A stretch of DNA of 64,000 bases from positions 186,001 to 250,000 of the forward strand of contig NZ_JARHUD010000003.1 in NCBI RefSeq assembly GCF_029222965.1, given 5' to 3'. The notes under the pieces are model-generated. The model did not search any database, was not told the origin of the DNA, and was given only the letters and a program-made list of their open reading frames with translations. The position numbers and the translations under genes were made by a program. Position 1 is the stretch's first letter, and each line of letters starts with the position of its first letter. Below, piece after piece: positions 1 through 8,324 of this stretch. The DNA comes from Aquibaculum arenosum (GTDB lineage Bacteria; Pseudomonadota; Alphaproteobacteria; Kiloniellales; DSM-21159).

Positions 1-1
1 G

Positions 2-760
2 GTGCCGCTGTTCGAACGCCCGAACGACCTGGTCGAGGTGGACCTGCGCGATTTCCGCGCCGACCTGCCGCCGGAACGGCTGGTTGGCCATGTGGATAAC
101 GGCCGGCTCAAGCCCTATCCCGAACGTGCCGCGATCGAGAACGGCCACCTCGCCGGGCAGGAGGCGGAACTGCTTTGGGTCAGCGACCCGGTCGATGCCT
201 TCTTCCTGCACGTCCAGGGCTCGGGGGTGGTGCAGCTGGACGACGGCCGACGGCTGCGGGTCGGTTTTGCCGGCTCTAACGGACGGCCCTTCTATGCCAT
301 TGGCCGGGCCCTGATCGACGAAGGCATCATCGAGCGCGAACGCAGCTCCATGCAGGCGATCCGCGACTGGCTGCGCGCCAACCCGGATCGGGCCGAAGCG
401 CTGATGCACCGCAACGAGCGTTTCATCTTCTTCCGCGCCATCGACGGTGAGGGACCCATCGGGGCTCAAGGCGTGGCCCTGACGCCCGGGCGTTCCCTGG
501 CGGTCGACCCGGAAGAACTGCCACTCGGCGCCCCGCTCTGGCTCGAGACCACCTGGCCGGCCAGCGACCAGCCCTTGCAGCGGCTCATGGTGGCGCAGGA
601 TACCGGCAGCGCGATCAAGGGCGTCGTGCGCGGCGACTTCTTCTGGGGCAGCGGCGAGGCCGCCCTGGAGCAGGCCGGTCGCATGCGCCAGCAGGGCCGC
701 TACTGGCTGCTGCTGCCGCGCAGCGTGGCCGAGCGCCACGCCAGCACCTCCCAGCGTTGA
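2..760 (+). CDS. mltA: MltA lytic murein transglycosylase (3' part)
   Basis: Membrane-bound lytic transglycosylase A cleaves peptidoglycan glycan strands to 1,6-anhydromuropeptides at the outer membrane. About 252 C-terminal residues are visible. The first half is the MltA barrel (LLWVSDPVDAFFLHVQGSG). The end is the 3D domain with its conserved Asp run (AQDTGSAIKGVVRGDFFWG), which carries the catalytic aspartate in the family. The frame is open at the window edge, so the GTG at base 2 is probably not the real start and the signal peptide lies outside. A palindromic repeat begins directly after the stop codon, before nnrU. Confidence 0.93.
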   Translation: MPLFERPNDLVEVDLRDFRADLPPERLVGHVDNGRLKPYPERAAIENGHLAGQEAELLWVSDPVDAFFLHVQGSGVVQLDDGRRLRVGFAGSNGRPFYAIGRALIDEGIIERERSSMQAIRDWLRANPDRAEALMHRNERFIFFRAIDGEGPIGAQGVALTPGRSLAVDPEELPLGAPLWLETTWPASDQPLQRLMVAQDTGSAIKGVVRGDFFWGSGEAALEQAGRMRQQGRYWLLLPRSVAERHASTSQR

Positions 761-813
761 TTGCATTGGATTTGAAACCACGAGGTTTCAGATCGAATGC
801 GTTCGGGTTTAGA
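761..813. repeat. Palindromic repeat, B module only
   Basis: Arms at 763-779 and 784-800 match at 15 of 17 positions around a 4-nt loop (ACGA). The arm end GAAACC/GGTTTC and the tail GAATGCG..TTTAGA match the repeats at 9521-9572 and 45591-45654. It starts on the base after the mltA stop codon and fills most of the gap before nnrU. It is a shortened member of the family: the leading GGATTCACGC stretch and the ATCCGGTCTA end are degraded. Confidence 0.75.
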
Positions 814-824
814 CTGCCGGCGCC

Positions 825-1517
825 ATGCTGGACATAAACGAACTCCTTGCCGCGACCGTGCTCTTCGTCGGCGGCCACCTGCTCCTCGCCAGTGCGCCGC
901 TGCGCGGCCTGCTGCACGGCAAGCTGGGCGCGACCGGGTTCCGTATCCTCTATTCCCTCGTGGCCGTCGTCACCCTGGTCTGGATGATCAAGGCCTACAC
1001 CCAGGCGCCCTTCGTGCCGCTCTGGGCCTTCGTGCCGCTGCTGGACTGGGTGCCCCTGCTGGTCATGCCCATCGCCTCGATCCTCCTGGTCGCAGGGGTC
1101 ACCACAACCTCCCCGACTGCCGTGGGCAGTGAATCGGCCGCCCTGGCAGCCGATCCGGCGCCGGGAATCCTGCGGGTCACCCGTCATCCCTTTCTCTGGG
1201 GCACGGCGCTCTGGGCCATCAGCCACCTGCTGGCGCGGGGCGATCTGGCCAGCCTGGTGATGATGGGCGGCATCCTGGCGCTGTCCCTGCTGGGCATGAA
1301 GCAGATCGACCGCAAGCGCGAACTGCAGCTCGGCGCCGGCTGGGGACCGGTGAAGCTCACCACATCGCTGCTGCCCTTCCAGGCCATCGCGGAAGGCCGT
1401 ACCGAGATGGATTGGCCGGGGATCGGCTGGTGGCGCCCGCTGCTGGGCATCGCGCTCTACCTGGCCTTCATCATCCTGCACCCCTGGATCTTCGGCGTCC
1501 CGGCCGTGCCCTTGTAG
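825..1517 (+). CDS. nnrU: NnrU family membrane protein
   Basis: A 230-residue polytopic inner-membrane protein of the NnrU family. The family was named from denitrification loci, but its biochemical role is unsettled; it is related to isoprenylcysteine methyltransferase-like/methanethiol S-methyltransferase membrane folds. About six hydrophobic segments are visible, with the family signature RVTRHPFLWGTALWAISHLL near residue 118 and the LARGD that follows. No nitrite or nitric oxide reductase genes are nearby, so a denitrification role here is not supported. The ATG follows the repeat after mltA, and murJ starts 33 nt downstream. Confidence 0.85.
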   Translation: MLDINELLAATVLFVGGHLLLASAPLRGLLHGKLGATGFRILYSLVAVVTLVWMIKAYTQAPFVPLWAFVPLLDWVPLLVMPIASILLVAGVTTTSPTAVGSESAALAADPAPGILRVTRHPFLWGTALWAISHLLARGDLASLVMMGGILALSLLGMKQIDRKRELQLGAGWGPVKLTTSLLPFQAIAEGRTEMDWPGIGWWRPLLGIALYLAFIILHPWIFGVPAVPL

Positions 1518-1550
1518 GGGCGCGCCTACGCCGCACCGGCCGCGACCCCC

Positions 1551-3146
1551 ATGCTGCTCCGCGCCTTCGCCACCGTCGGTTCGCTCACCGCCGTCAGCCG
1601 CGTGCTCGGCTTCATCCGCGACATCCTGATGGCCGCGGCGCTTGGCACCGGGCCGGTGGCCGATGCCTTCTTCGTCGCCTTCCGCTTTCCTAATCTCTTC
1701 CGTCGTCTCTTCGCCGAGGGCGCCTTCAACGCCGCTTTCGTGCCGCTCTTCGCGACGCGGCTGGAGCGTGACGGCAAGGCGGCGGCCAAGGCCTTCGCGG
1801 AGCAGGCGCTGGCGGCACTGACGGCCGCGGTGCTGCTGCTCACCGCGCTCTGCTTGCTGGCCATGCCCTGGCTGATGCAGGTGATCGCACCGGGCTTCAC
1901 CGACGACCCAGAGCAGTTTGCCCTGGCGGTGGAGCTGACCCGCATCGCCTTTCCCTACCTGCTGGCCATGGCGCTGGTGGCGCTGCTCTCCGGTGTGCTG
2001 AACGCGCTCTATCGCTATGCAGCGGCGGCGGCCGCGCCGATCCTGCTCAACCTCTTCTTCATCGCCGCCATCATCTTGGTGCTGCCGCACTTTCGCGATG
2101 CGCCGGGACAGGTACTGGCCTGGACGGTCTGCCTGGCCGGGCTGGGACAGCTGCTGCTCCTGCTTTGGGCGGCCAAGCGCGCCGGCATGGCGCTGCGGAT
2201 GCCGCGCCCGCGCCTGACGCTGGAGATCCGCCGCTTGTGGCGACTCATGCTGCCGGGCGTCGCCTCGGCCGGGGCCATGCAGTTCAACCTGCTGGTCGGC
2301 ACCATGATCGCCACGCTGCAGGCCGGTGCCGTCTCCTACCTCTACTACGCCGACCGGCTGTACCAGCTGCCGCTCGGCATCATCGGGATCGGCATCGGCG
2401 TGGTGCTGCTGCCGGAGCTGGCCCGCAAGCTGCGCGCGGGTCGGGACGATGAAGCCCACAGCAGCCTGAACCGCGCGCTCGAGTTCTCGCTGCTGCTCAC
2501 CCTGCCGGCAACCGCAGCCTTGCTGGTGGCGCCCTTCCCGATCATCTCGGTGCTGTTCGAACGCGGCGCCTTCGATGCCGAGGCGGCACGCCTGACTGCC
2601 TGGGCGCTCGCCGCCTTCGCCATCGGGCTTCCGGCTTATGTCCTGGTTAAGGTCCTGCAGCCGCCCTTCTTCGCCCGCGAGGACACGGTGACGCCGCTGC
2701 GCTTCGCGCTGGCTTCGGTGGCGGCGAACCTGATCCTCAGCCTGCTGCTCTTCTTCACCATCGGGTTTGTCGGCATCGCGCTGGCAACCGCGCTCTCTTC
2801 CTGGCTGAACGTGCTACTGCTCGCCGGGCGCCTGCGCCGGCGGGGCTTTCTGCACTTCGATGCCCGTTTGCGCCGACGGCTGCCGCGCTCCTTGGCCGCC
2901 GCACTGGCCATGGCACTTGCGCTCATTTTGCTCCAACCCCTGCTGGCTGATCTCTTTGCCGGCGGCGAGATTGAACGCATCCTCGCTTTGGCACTTCTGG
3001 TGATGGCAGGCGGTGGGCTCTATTTTCTTCTGGCCTTCGCCCTGCGCGCGGTCGAGCCGGCCGATTTCCGTGCCGCCTTCCGGCGCAAGACCACAAGCGG
3101 CGACGGCGATCAATCGCGTAATGAGAACCGCCCGCGAAAGGCTTGA
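1551..3146 (+). CDS. murJ: MurJ lipid II flippase
   Basis: This integral membrane protein flips the peptidoglycan precursor lipid II across the cytoplasmic membrane. At 531 residues it has the usual family length, with about 14 hydrophobic helices. The N-terminal MurJ/MviN signature VSRVLGFIRDILMAAALG is followed by the DAFFVAFRFPNLFRRLFAEGAFNAAFVPLF block. In many alphaproteobacteria murJ is followed directly by trpS; here a cobalamin riboswitch and four btu genes lie between them. The candidate btu promoter overlaps the last codons and the stop of this gene. Confidence 0.97.
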   Translation: MLLRAFATVGSLTAVSRVLGFIRDILMAAALGTGPVADAFFVAFRFPNLFRRLFAEGAFNAAFVPLFATRLERDGKAAAKAFAEQALAALTAAVLLLTALCLLAMPWLMQVIAPGFTDDPEQFALAVELTRIAFPYLLAMALVALLSGVLNALYRYAAAAAAPILLNLFFIAAIILVLPHFRDAPGQVLAWTVCLAGLGQLLLLLWAAKRAGMALRMPRPRLTLEIRRLWRLMLPGVASAGAMQFNLLVGTMIATLQAGAVSYLYYADRLYQLPLGIIGIGIGVVLLPELARKLRAGRDDEAHSSLNRALEFSLLLTLPATAALLVAPFPIISVLFERGAFDAEAARLTAWALAAFAIGLPAYVLVKVLQPPFFAREDTVTPLRFALASVAANLILSLLLFFTIGFVGIALATALSSWLNVLLLAGRLRRRGFLHFDARLRRRLPRSLAAALAMALALILLQPLLADLFAGGEIERILALALLVMAGGGLYFLLAFALRAVEPADFRAAFRRKTTSGDGDQSRNENRPRKA

Positions 3147-3172
3147 CCGGGCACGAGCACCTCGGCCACACT
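3143..3172 (+). promoter_or_regulatory. Candidate sigma-70 promoter of the btu operon
   Basis: TTGACC at 3143-3148 is followed after 18 nt by CACACT at 3167-3172. A start near 3179 would place the transcript 5' end right at the cobalamin riboswitch. The -35 box overlaps the murJ stop codon (TGA, 3144-3146). The -35 is good and the -10 weak; position is the main support. Confidence 0.4.
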
Positions 3173-3180
3173 CCGCGCCG

Positions 3181-3353
3181 CCGACGGTGCCCGCAAGGGC
3201 CCGAGAGGGAACGCGGTAGGAGTCATCCGAAGCCGCGGCTGCCCCCGCAACTGTGAGTGGCGAGCCAGCACCCAAACATACCACTGGGCGGACAAGCCTG
3301 GGAAGGTCGGGTGCGGGCCGGGACCCACGAGCCAGGAGACCTGCCGTCGGCAC
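3181..3353 (+). promoter_or_regulatory. Cobalamin (B12) riboswitch
   Basis: Class I cobalamin aptamer ahead of btuB. Hallmarks in order: GAGAGGGAACGCGGT near 3203, GCTGCCCCCGCAACTGTGA at 3238-3256, a CCACTGG B12-box element near 3282, GGGAAGG near 3300, and AGCCAGGAGACCTGCC at 3330-3345. The outer helix can form between GGTGCC (3186-3191) and GGCAC (3348-3352). It should lower btuBFCD expression when adenosylcobalamin is plentiful. About 250 nt of structured leader follow before the btuB start, so control may act on translation or through Rho. Confidence 0.93.
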
Positions 3354-3397
3354 GGAGTCGCGCACGAGCGCATCGGACGGGGGTGCCGGTGTCGAAC

Positions 3398-3468
3398 GTC
3401 CTGCCTTGGCAGGACCTCGGTCGTTCGGCGCGACGCTTCGAGGGGAAGTCTCGACCGATGCCGAACGA
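3398..3468 (+). promoter_or_regulatory. Hairpins of the btuB leader (candidate expression platform)
   Basis: Downstream of the aptamer lies a perfect 8-bp hairpin, GTCCTGCC/GGCAGGAC (3398-3415). It is followed by a nested structure: outer arms TCGTTCGGC (3421-3429) and GCCGAACGA (3460-3468) enclose TCGAG/CTCGA (3438-3454). No U-run follows, so it is not an intrinsic terminator. The remaining 130 nt to btuB hold no ORF or clear hairpin that I can support. Confidence 0.45.
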
Positions 3469-3601
3469 ACGCACGCATCCTTTCATCACCACAACCGCCC
3501 AATAACCCGACCGCAGACCTGCATAGCCCTTCCGGGCGCTGCACGCGCGGCGTCCGGCACGCTGTCCCAGGTCGCAGTCCTCTGCACCAAGGAATTCTGC
3601 C

Positions 3602-5533
3602 ATGCGCAAGCCTTTCGGTGGGGAGCGGGCGGTTGCAATCGCCGCCCCGCTCACCCTGCTCCTTTGCCTCTCAACCCTCTCCGCGGCGCCCGTTCAGGCG
3701 CAGGAGAGTACTGCGGACGCTGCGCAGCTCGACCCGCTGGTGGTCACCGCCACCCGCACCGAGCGCCCGCTCAGCAGCGTCGGCAGCAGCCTGACGCTGA
3801 TTACTGCCGAAGATCTCGAGAACCGCGGCACGGACTATGTCGCTGATATCCTGCGTGAAGTGCCTGGGGTTAGCGTGACCCGCAGCGGCGGGCCGGGGGC
3901 CCTGACCGAGGTGCGGCTGCGCGGCACCGAAACCAACCAGACCCTGGTGCTGATCGACGGCATCGAGGTGAATGACCCCGCCGGTGCCTCCTTTTTTAAC
4001 TTCGCCCATCTGCTGGCGGCAGACGTGGCACGCATCGAGATCCTCCGCGGACCTCAAACGGTGCTCTATGGCTCCGAAGCCGTGGGCGGCGTCATCAATG
4101 TCATCACCAAGAGCGGTGTCGGTCGACCGAGCGGAGCCGTCAGCCTGGAAGGCGGCTCCTTCCGCACCGGGCAGGCCAATGCCAGCCTCGGCGCCGGAGG
4201 AGAGCGCTACAACGCCTTCATCAGCGGCACCCACATGCGCAGCAACGGCATTTCTCAGGCTAAGAGCCCCGGCGGCAGCCTGAAGCCCGACGGCTACGAG
4301 AACAGCACGGTCTTCACCAAGCTGTCGGCGCGTCCAGTGGAGAATCTGGAGCTCGATTTCGTGGCGCGCTACACCCGCTACGACCAGGACATCGACGACT
4401 TCACCACCCGGGCGGTTGAAGCGGACCTGCAGACCAAGGGCGATCAGCGCTATGGCCGCGCCCAGGCCCGCCTGGACCTCTTCGATGGCCACTGGCAGCA
4501 GCGCTTCGGCGCCACCCTGACCCGCATGAAAGCCCGGGATTACAACAGCGGCAACCGGACCAACACGGCTATCGGCGGCAAAACGAAGTTCGACTATCAG
4601 AGCGACGTCCTGTTCGACACGCCGGAGTTCGCAAACGCGTCGCATCTGGTGACGCTGGGGCTGGAGCAGGAACGCGAGAGCGTGGAGCTGAGCAGCGCCT
4701 TTGCCGACCTGGACCGCAGCTTCCGCACCCGCAGTGTCTTCGGTCAATACCAGATCGACCTGCTGGAGCGGGTGTCTCTGACCGCTGGCTTGCGTCACGA
4801 CGCCAACCAGCACTTCGAGGACGCACAGACCTACCGCTTCACCGCCGCCTACAACCACGTGGAAACCGGCACGCGCCTGCGCGCCTCCTACGGAACGGCG
4901 GTGAAGAACCCCACGGTCACCGAGCTCTACGGCTTCGACCAGACCTACCAAGGCAATCCCGACCTCAAGCCGGAAAGCAGCCGTGGCTGGGACATCGGCA
5001 TCGAACAGGATCTTTTCCAGGAGCGCCTCACGCTCGGCGCCACCTGGTTCCAGCAGAACATCGAGGACCTGATCACCGGTGCCGGACGCACCTCGGTCAA
5101 CCTGGACGGCCGCTCGCGCTCACGCGGTGTGGAGCTGACCGCCGATCTCGATCTCTCCAGCGGCTTTTCGCTGCAGGGGAGCTACACCTTCAACGACACC
5201 CGCGATCCCAACGGCGACCGCCTGACCAAGCGGCCGCGGCACAGCGGCAGCGTGAATCTCAACTACCGCTTCCTGGAGGATCGGGCGAACCTGAATCTGG
5301 GTGTGCTCTACAACGGCAATCAGCACGATCTGGCCTTCGACCAGAACTTCAACACCTCAGTGGTTTCGCTGCGCTCCTACACGTTGGTGAACCTCGCTGG
5401 CTCCTACCGCATCACCGACAACCTGGAGGTCTTCGGGCGCGTCGAGAACCTGCTGAATGAAAACTACGAGGAGAGCTACACCTACAATACGCCTGGACGC
5501 GCGGCCTACGCCGGCCTGCGCCTGCGCTTCTAG
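3602..5533 (+). CDS. btuB: TonB-dependent vitamin B12 receptor BtuB
   Basis: Outer-membrane gated channel that imports cobalamin using TonB energy. It has 643 residues. A signal peptide (about 1-32, ending APVQAQ) is followed by the TonB box region LDPLVVTATRTERP and a plug domain (about 45-165, with TEVRLRGTETNQTLVLIDGIE and RIEILRGPQTVLYGSEAVGGVINVIT split around it). A 22-strand barrel ends in aromatic AYAGLRLRF, the usual outer-membrane assembly signal. The ATG has AAGGA about 8 nt upstream. The upstream riboswitch and downstream btuFCD make B12 the most likely substrate. Confidence 0.93.
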   Translation: MRKPFGGERAVAIAAPLTLLLCLSTLSAAPVQAQESTADAAQLDPLVVTATRTERPLSSVGSSLTLITAEDLENRGTDYVADILREVPGVSVTRSGGPGALTEVRLRGTETNQTLVLIDGIEVNDPAGASFFNFAHLLAADVARIEILRGPQTVLYGSEAVGGVINVITKSGVGRPSGAVSLEGGSFRTGQANASLGAGGERYNAFISGTHMRSNGISQAKSPGGSLKPDGYENSTVFTKLSARPVENLELDFVARYTRYDQDIDDFTTRAVEADLQTKGDQRYGRAQARLDLFDGHWQQRFGATLTRMKARDYNSGNRTNTAIGGKTKFDYQSDVLFDTPEFANASHLVTLGLEQERESVELSSAFADLDRSFRTRSVFGQYQIDLLERVSLTAGLRHDANQHFEDAQTYRFTAAYNHVETGTRLRASYGTAVKNPTVTELYGFDQTYQGNPDLKPESSRGWDIGIEQDLFQERLTLGATWFQQNIEDLITGAGRTSVNLDGRSRSRGVELTADLDLSSGFSLQGSYTFNDTRDPNGDRLTKRPRHSGSVNLNYRFLEDRANLNLGVLYNGNQHDLAFDQNFNTSVVSLRSYTLVNLAGSYRITDNLEVFGRVENLLNENYEESYTYNTPGRAAYAGLRLRF

Positions 5534-5551
5534 GCCGGGACGCTGCGAGTC

Positions 5552-6418
5552 ATGCGCTTCATCTGCAAGGTCTGCCGGTGGCCGTCCTGGCTCGCAGCAC
5601 TCCTGCTCGCGTTTGGTCCTTCCGTTGGCTGGGCCGAGACCCCCAGTCGCATTGTTTCGCTCAACCTCTGCGCCGACGAGCTGCTGCTGCGGCTTGCCGA
5701 CCGCGAGGACATCGCCTCGGTCACCTTCCTGGCCGCAGACTCGCGGGTATCATCGGTGGCCGACCAAGTGGAGAGCTTGCCCCTCAACCGGGGCCGGGCC
5801 GAGGAGATTCTGCCGCTCAAGCCCGATCTGGTGCTGGCTGAACCCTACACCACCCGCAGCACGGTCGAGCTGCTTCGGCGGCTCGAGGTGCCGATCCTCG
5901 ACGTGGCCGTGCCCAGCACCCTGGAGGAGGTGGAAGCCCAGATCGCCGAGGTGTCCGCCGCGCTGGGCCGGCCAGATCGCGGGCAGGCCATGATCAAGTC
6001 CATGCGCCAGGCGCAAGCAAGGCTTGGCCCTCCACCGGAGGGACCGAGGCCCCTGGCTGCGGTCTATCGGCCCAACGGCTTTCTGGTCGGACCGGGCACC
6101 CTGGTGGATGAAATTCTGCGGCTTGCCGGCTTCAGGAACCTTGCCTCGGAGGGCCTGCAGAATCACAACGGCGTGCTATCGATCGAAACGCTGCTCTGGC
6201 ATCGCCCAGATCTGCTGGTACTCAACAGCATTGAGGAGCCCATGCCCTCCCTGGCCCATGAAGTGCTCTCTCACCCCGCCCTGGAGGACGCCTTTCCCGA
6301 AATGCAGCGCGTCGTGGTGCACCCTGCGCTCTGGAGCTGCGGTGGACCGGGGCTGATGGAAGCCCTCGCCAAGCTGCGCAGTGCCGCCAAGCGCCTGGCG
6401 ATGGGCAGCGGCGAATGA
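5552..6418 (+). CDS. btuF: Cobalamin-binding periplasmic protein BtuF
   Basis: Periplasmic binding protein of the B12 ABC importer, 288 residues, with an N-terminal signal peptide (about 1-28, ending VGWAE). The class III binding-protein fold shows in PSRIVSLNLCADELLLRLAD and the long central helix around 130-160. It starts 18 nt after btuB and its stop overlaps the btuC start (ATGA), so translation is coupled. Iron-siderophore binding proteins share this fold; the B12 assignment rests on the riboswitch and the operon. Confidence 0.87.
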   Translation: MRFICKVCRWPSWLAALLLAFGPSVGWAETPSRIVSLNLCADELLLRLADREDIASVTFLAADSRVSSVADQVESLPLNRGRAEEILPLKPDLVLAEPYTTRSTVELLRRLEVPILDVAVPSTLEEVEAQIAEVSAALGRPDRGQAMIKSMRQAQARLGPPPEGPRPLAAVYRPNGFLVGPGTLVDEILRLAGFRNLASEGLQNHNGVLSIETLLWHRPDLLVLNSIEEPMPSLAHEVLSHPALEDAFPEMQRVVVHPALWSCGGPGLMEALAKLRSAAKRLAMGSGE

Positions 6419-7431
6419 CCGAAAGCCGCGGCAATGCGCCCATGCCGGCCTGGCTGCTGCCCGGATTGGGGCTGCTCGTCATTCTGCTCTTCTTCCTCTC
6501 CCTGGGGGTGGGAACGATGCCCCTGCCACTGACCGGCACGCTGGCCGCTTTGTTCAGGGGCGAGAGCAGCCTGGAAACGCTGCTCCTTCTGGAACTGCGC
6601 CTGCCCCGCGCCCTGCTGGGCCTGCTGGTGGGGGCAAGCCTGGGTCTGGCCGGTGCTGCCATGCAGGGCTTCCTGCGTAATCCCCTGGCGGAACCGGGCG
6701 TGATCGGCGTGTCGAGCTGTGCCGCCTTCGGAGCCGTACTGGCCTTCTACAGCGGCATCTCTCTCACCTTTCCGCTGGCACTGCCCCTCGGTGGCATCGG
6801 CGGCGCATTCCTGTCGGTGCTGTTGCTCCATCTCCTCGCCGGCCGGGAAGCCAGCACGCTGTCGATCATTCTCGCCGGTGTTGCGATCAATGCCTTCTCC
6901 GCCGCGCTCACCTCCCTGGTGCTGAACTTCGCGCCCAATCCCTATGCCGCGCTGGAAATCATCTTCTGGATCATGGGGTCCCTGGCCGACCGCAGCATGG
7001 AGCATGTGCAACTGGTGGCGCCGATCATGCTGCTGGGCTGGCTGCTGCTCCTTGCCTCCGGCCGGGGGCTGGACGCGCTTACCCTGGGTGAGGACACGGC
7101 GGCCAGCCTGGGCATCGACCTGGGCTATCTGCGCCTCAAGCTCATCCTCGGCACCGCCTTGGCGGTGGGCGCGGCCGTGGCGGTCTCCGGCGCCATCGGC
7201 TTCGTCGGCCTGGTGGTGCCTCACCTCCTGCGTCCCCTGGTGGGGCAGCAGCCGGCGCGCCTGCTACCGGCCTCGGCGCTGGGTGGGGCCGCCCTGCTGC
7301 TGGCCGCCGACCTCTTGGTGCGGCTGCTGCCCACCGGCCCGGAACTGAAGCTGGGGGTGGTCACCGCCCTGGTCGGCGCGCCCATCTTTTTGCTGCTGCT
7401 GCACCGGCTGCGGCGGGAGATGGCCGAATGA
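6415..7431 (+). CDS. btuC: Cobalamin ABC transporter permease BtuC
   Basis: FecCD-family inner-membrane permease, 338 residues with about ten hydrophobic helices. The typical motif GLAGAAMQGFLRNPLAEPGVIG is present (seen in two halves around residues 76-100), as is the cytoplasmic coupling helix region GAIGFVGLVVPHLLRPLVG. It overlaps btuF by 4 nt and btuD by 4 nt, so the three genes form one translational block. It carries B12 delivered by BtuF, driven by BtuD. Confidence 0.92.
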   Translation: MTESRGNAPMPAWLLPGLGLLVILLFFLSLGVGTMPLPLTGTLAALFRGESSLETLLLLELRLPRALLGLLVGASLGLAGAAMQGFLRNPLAEPGVIGVSSCAAFGAVLAFYSGISLTFPLALPLGGIGGAFLSVLLLHLLAGREASTLSIILAGVAINAFSAALTSLVLNFAPNPYAALEIIFWIMGSLADRSMEHVQLVAPIMLLGWLLLLASGRGLDALTLGEDTAASLGIDLGYLRLKLILGTALAVGAAVAVSGAIGFVGLVVPHLLRPLVGQQPARLLPASALGGAALLLAADLLVRLLPTGPELKLGVVTALVGAPIFLLLLHRLRREMAE

Positions 7432-8219
7432 TGCGCATCACCGCCGAAGCCGTCAGCGTCGAGATCGGCGGCAAGCCCTTGCTTGACGGCGTCGATCTGG
7501 AGGTGCGGCCGGGCGAACTGACAGGCCTGATCGGCCCCAACGGCGCCGGCAAGACCACCCTGCTGCGGGTGCTGGGCGCCCTACGGCCGCCGGGGTCGGG
7601 GCGGGTTCTCTACGACGGAAAGACCATTGCCCGCCGGGAGCGCCCCGCGCTCGCACGGCGGCTGGCCTATCTGGCGCAGGGCGGCGAGGCGCACTGGCCG
7701 CTGCGGGTCGAGCGCCTGGTCGCCTTGGGCCGCCTGCCGCACCAGGGGCCGCTCGGCCGCGCCTCGGCCGAGGACCAGTCGGCAGTGGAACGGGCCTTGC
7801 AGCGCAGCGGCGTCGAGCACCTGCGCGCACGCACCCTCGCCACCCTGTCGGGCGGGGAGCGCATGCAAGTTCTGCTGGCCCGCGCGCTCGCGGTCGAGGC
7901 CGAAGCCCTGCTGGCCGACGAACCGGTGGCCGCCCTCGACCCCCATCATCAGCTGCGGGTCATGGACCTGCTGCGCGCCGAGGCCCGCGCCGGCAAGGCC
8001 GTGGTCGTGGTGCTGCACGACCTCTCCCTGGCCGCACGCTTCTGCGACCAGTTGGCCCTGCTGCACCGCGGCCGCCTGCTCGCCCAGGGACGGCCCGAGA
8101 GCGTGCTGGGCGACCGTGAGCTGGCCAGCGCCTATGGCGTACGCGTGCTGCGCGGCATGGAGAGGGGCGAGCCTTTCTTGTTGCCCTGGGAGCGGCTGGA
8201 GGCCGGCGAACGGCCATGA
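7428..8219 (+). CDS. btuD: Cobalamin ABC transporter ATPase BtuD
   Basis: Cytoplasmic ATPase of the B12 importer, 263 residues. Walker A is GPNGAGKTTL (about 37-46), the signature is LSGGERMQVLLARAL (about 138), Walker B is ALLADEPVAALD and the switch His is VVLHDLSLAARF. This is the heme/B12/siderophore ATPase type (COG1120). It overlaps the btuC end and is the last gene of the btu operon; the trpS promoter follows within 20 nt of its stop. Confidence 0.92.
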   Translation: MMRITAEAVSVEIGGKPLLDGVDLEVRPGELTGLIGPNGAGKTTLLRVLGALRPPGSGRVLYDGKTIARRERPALARRLAYLAQGGEAHWPLRVERLVALGRLPHQGPLGRASAEDQSAVERALQRSGVEHLRARTLATLSGGERMQVLLARALAVEAEALLADEPVAALDPHHQLRVMDLLRAEARAGKAVVVVLHDLSLAARFCDQLALLHRGRLLAQGRPESVLGDRELASAYGVRVLRGMERGEPFLLPWERLEAGERP

Positions 8220-8238
8220 CCGGCTGCCGGCCCGCTGC

Positions 8239-8267
8239 TTGACCCTCTGCCCGGCAGGGGCGATAAC
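8239..8267 (+). promoter_or_regulatory. Sigma-70 promoter of trpS
   Basis: TTGACC (8239-8244) is followed after 17 nt by GATAAC (8262-8267), a good match to a housekeeping promoter. It predicts a start near 8274 and a leader of about 50 nt. It separates trpS from the btu genes, so B12 should not control trpS. The spacer itself can fold as CCCTCTGCC/GGCAGGGG. Confidence 0.65.
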
Positions 8268-8324
8268 CCCTTCCGTTCCGTTCCCGCAGCCCGCGTTTGC
8301 TTTTCAGTGCCTGGACCCAGCGAC

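Noticed and set aside
615-2459. Very long open frame on the minus strand opposite mltA, nnrU and murJ
   Set aside because: It is antisense to three clear genes, has Gln/Arg/Gly-rich low-complexity translation, and matches the usual GC-rich antisense artefact.
3671-4951. Long minus-strand frame inside btuB
   Set aside because: btuB on the plus strand has a signal peptide, TonB box and full barrel; the antisense frame has no recognisable domain.
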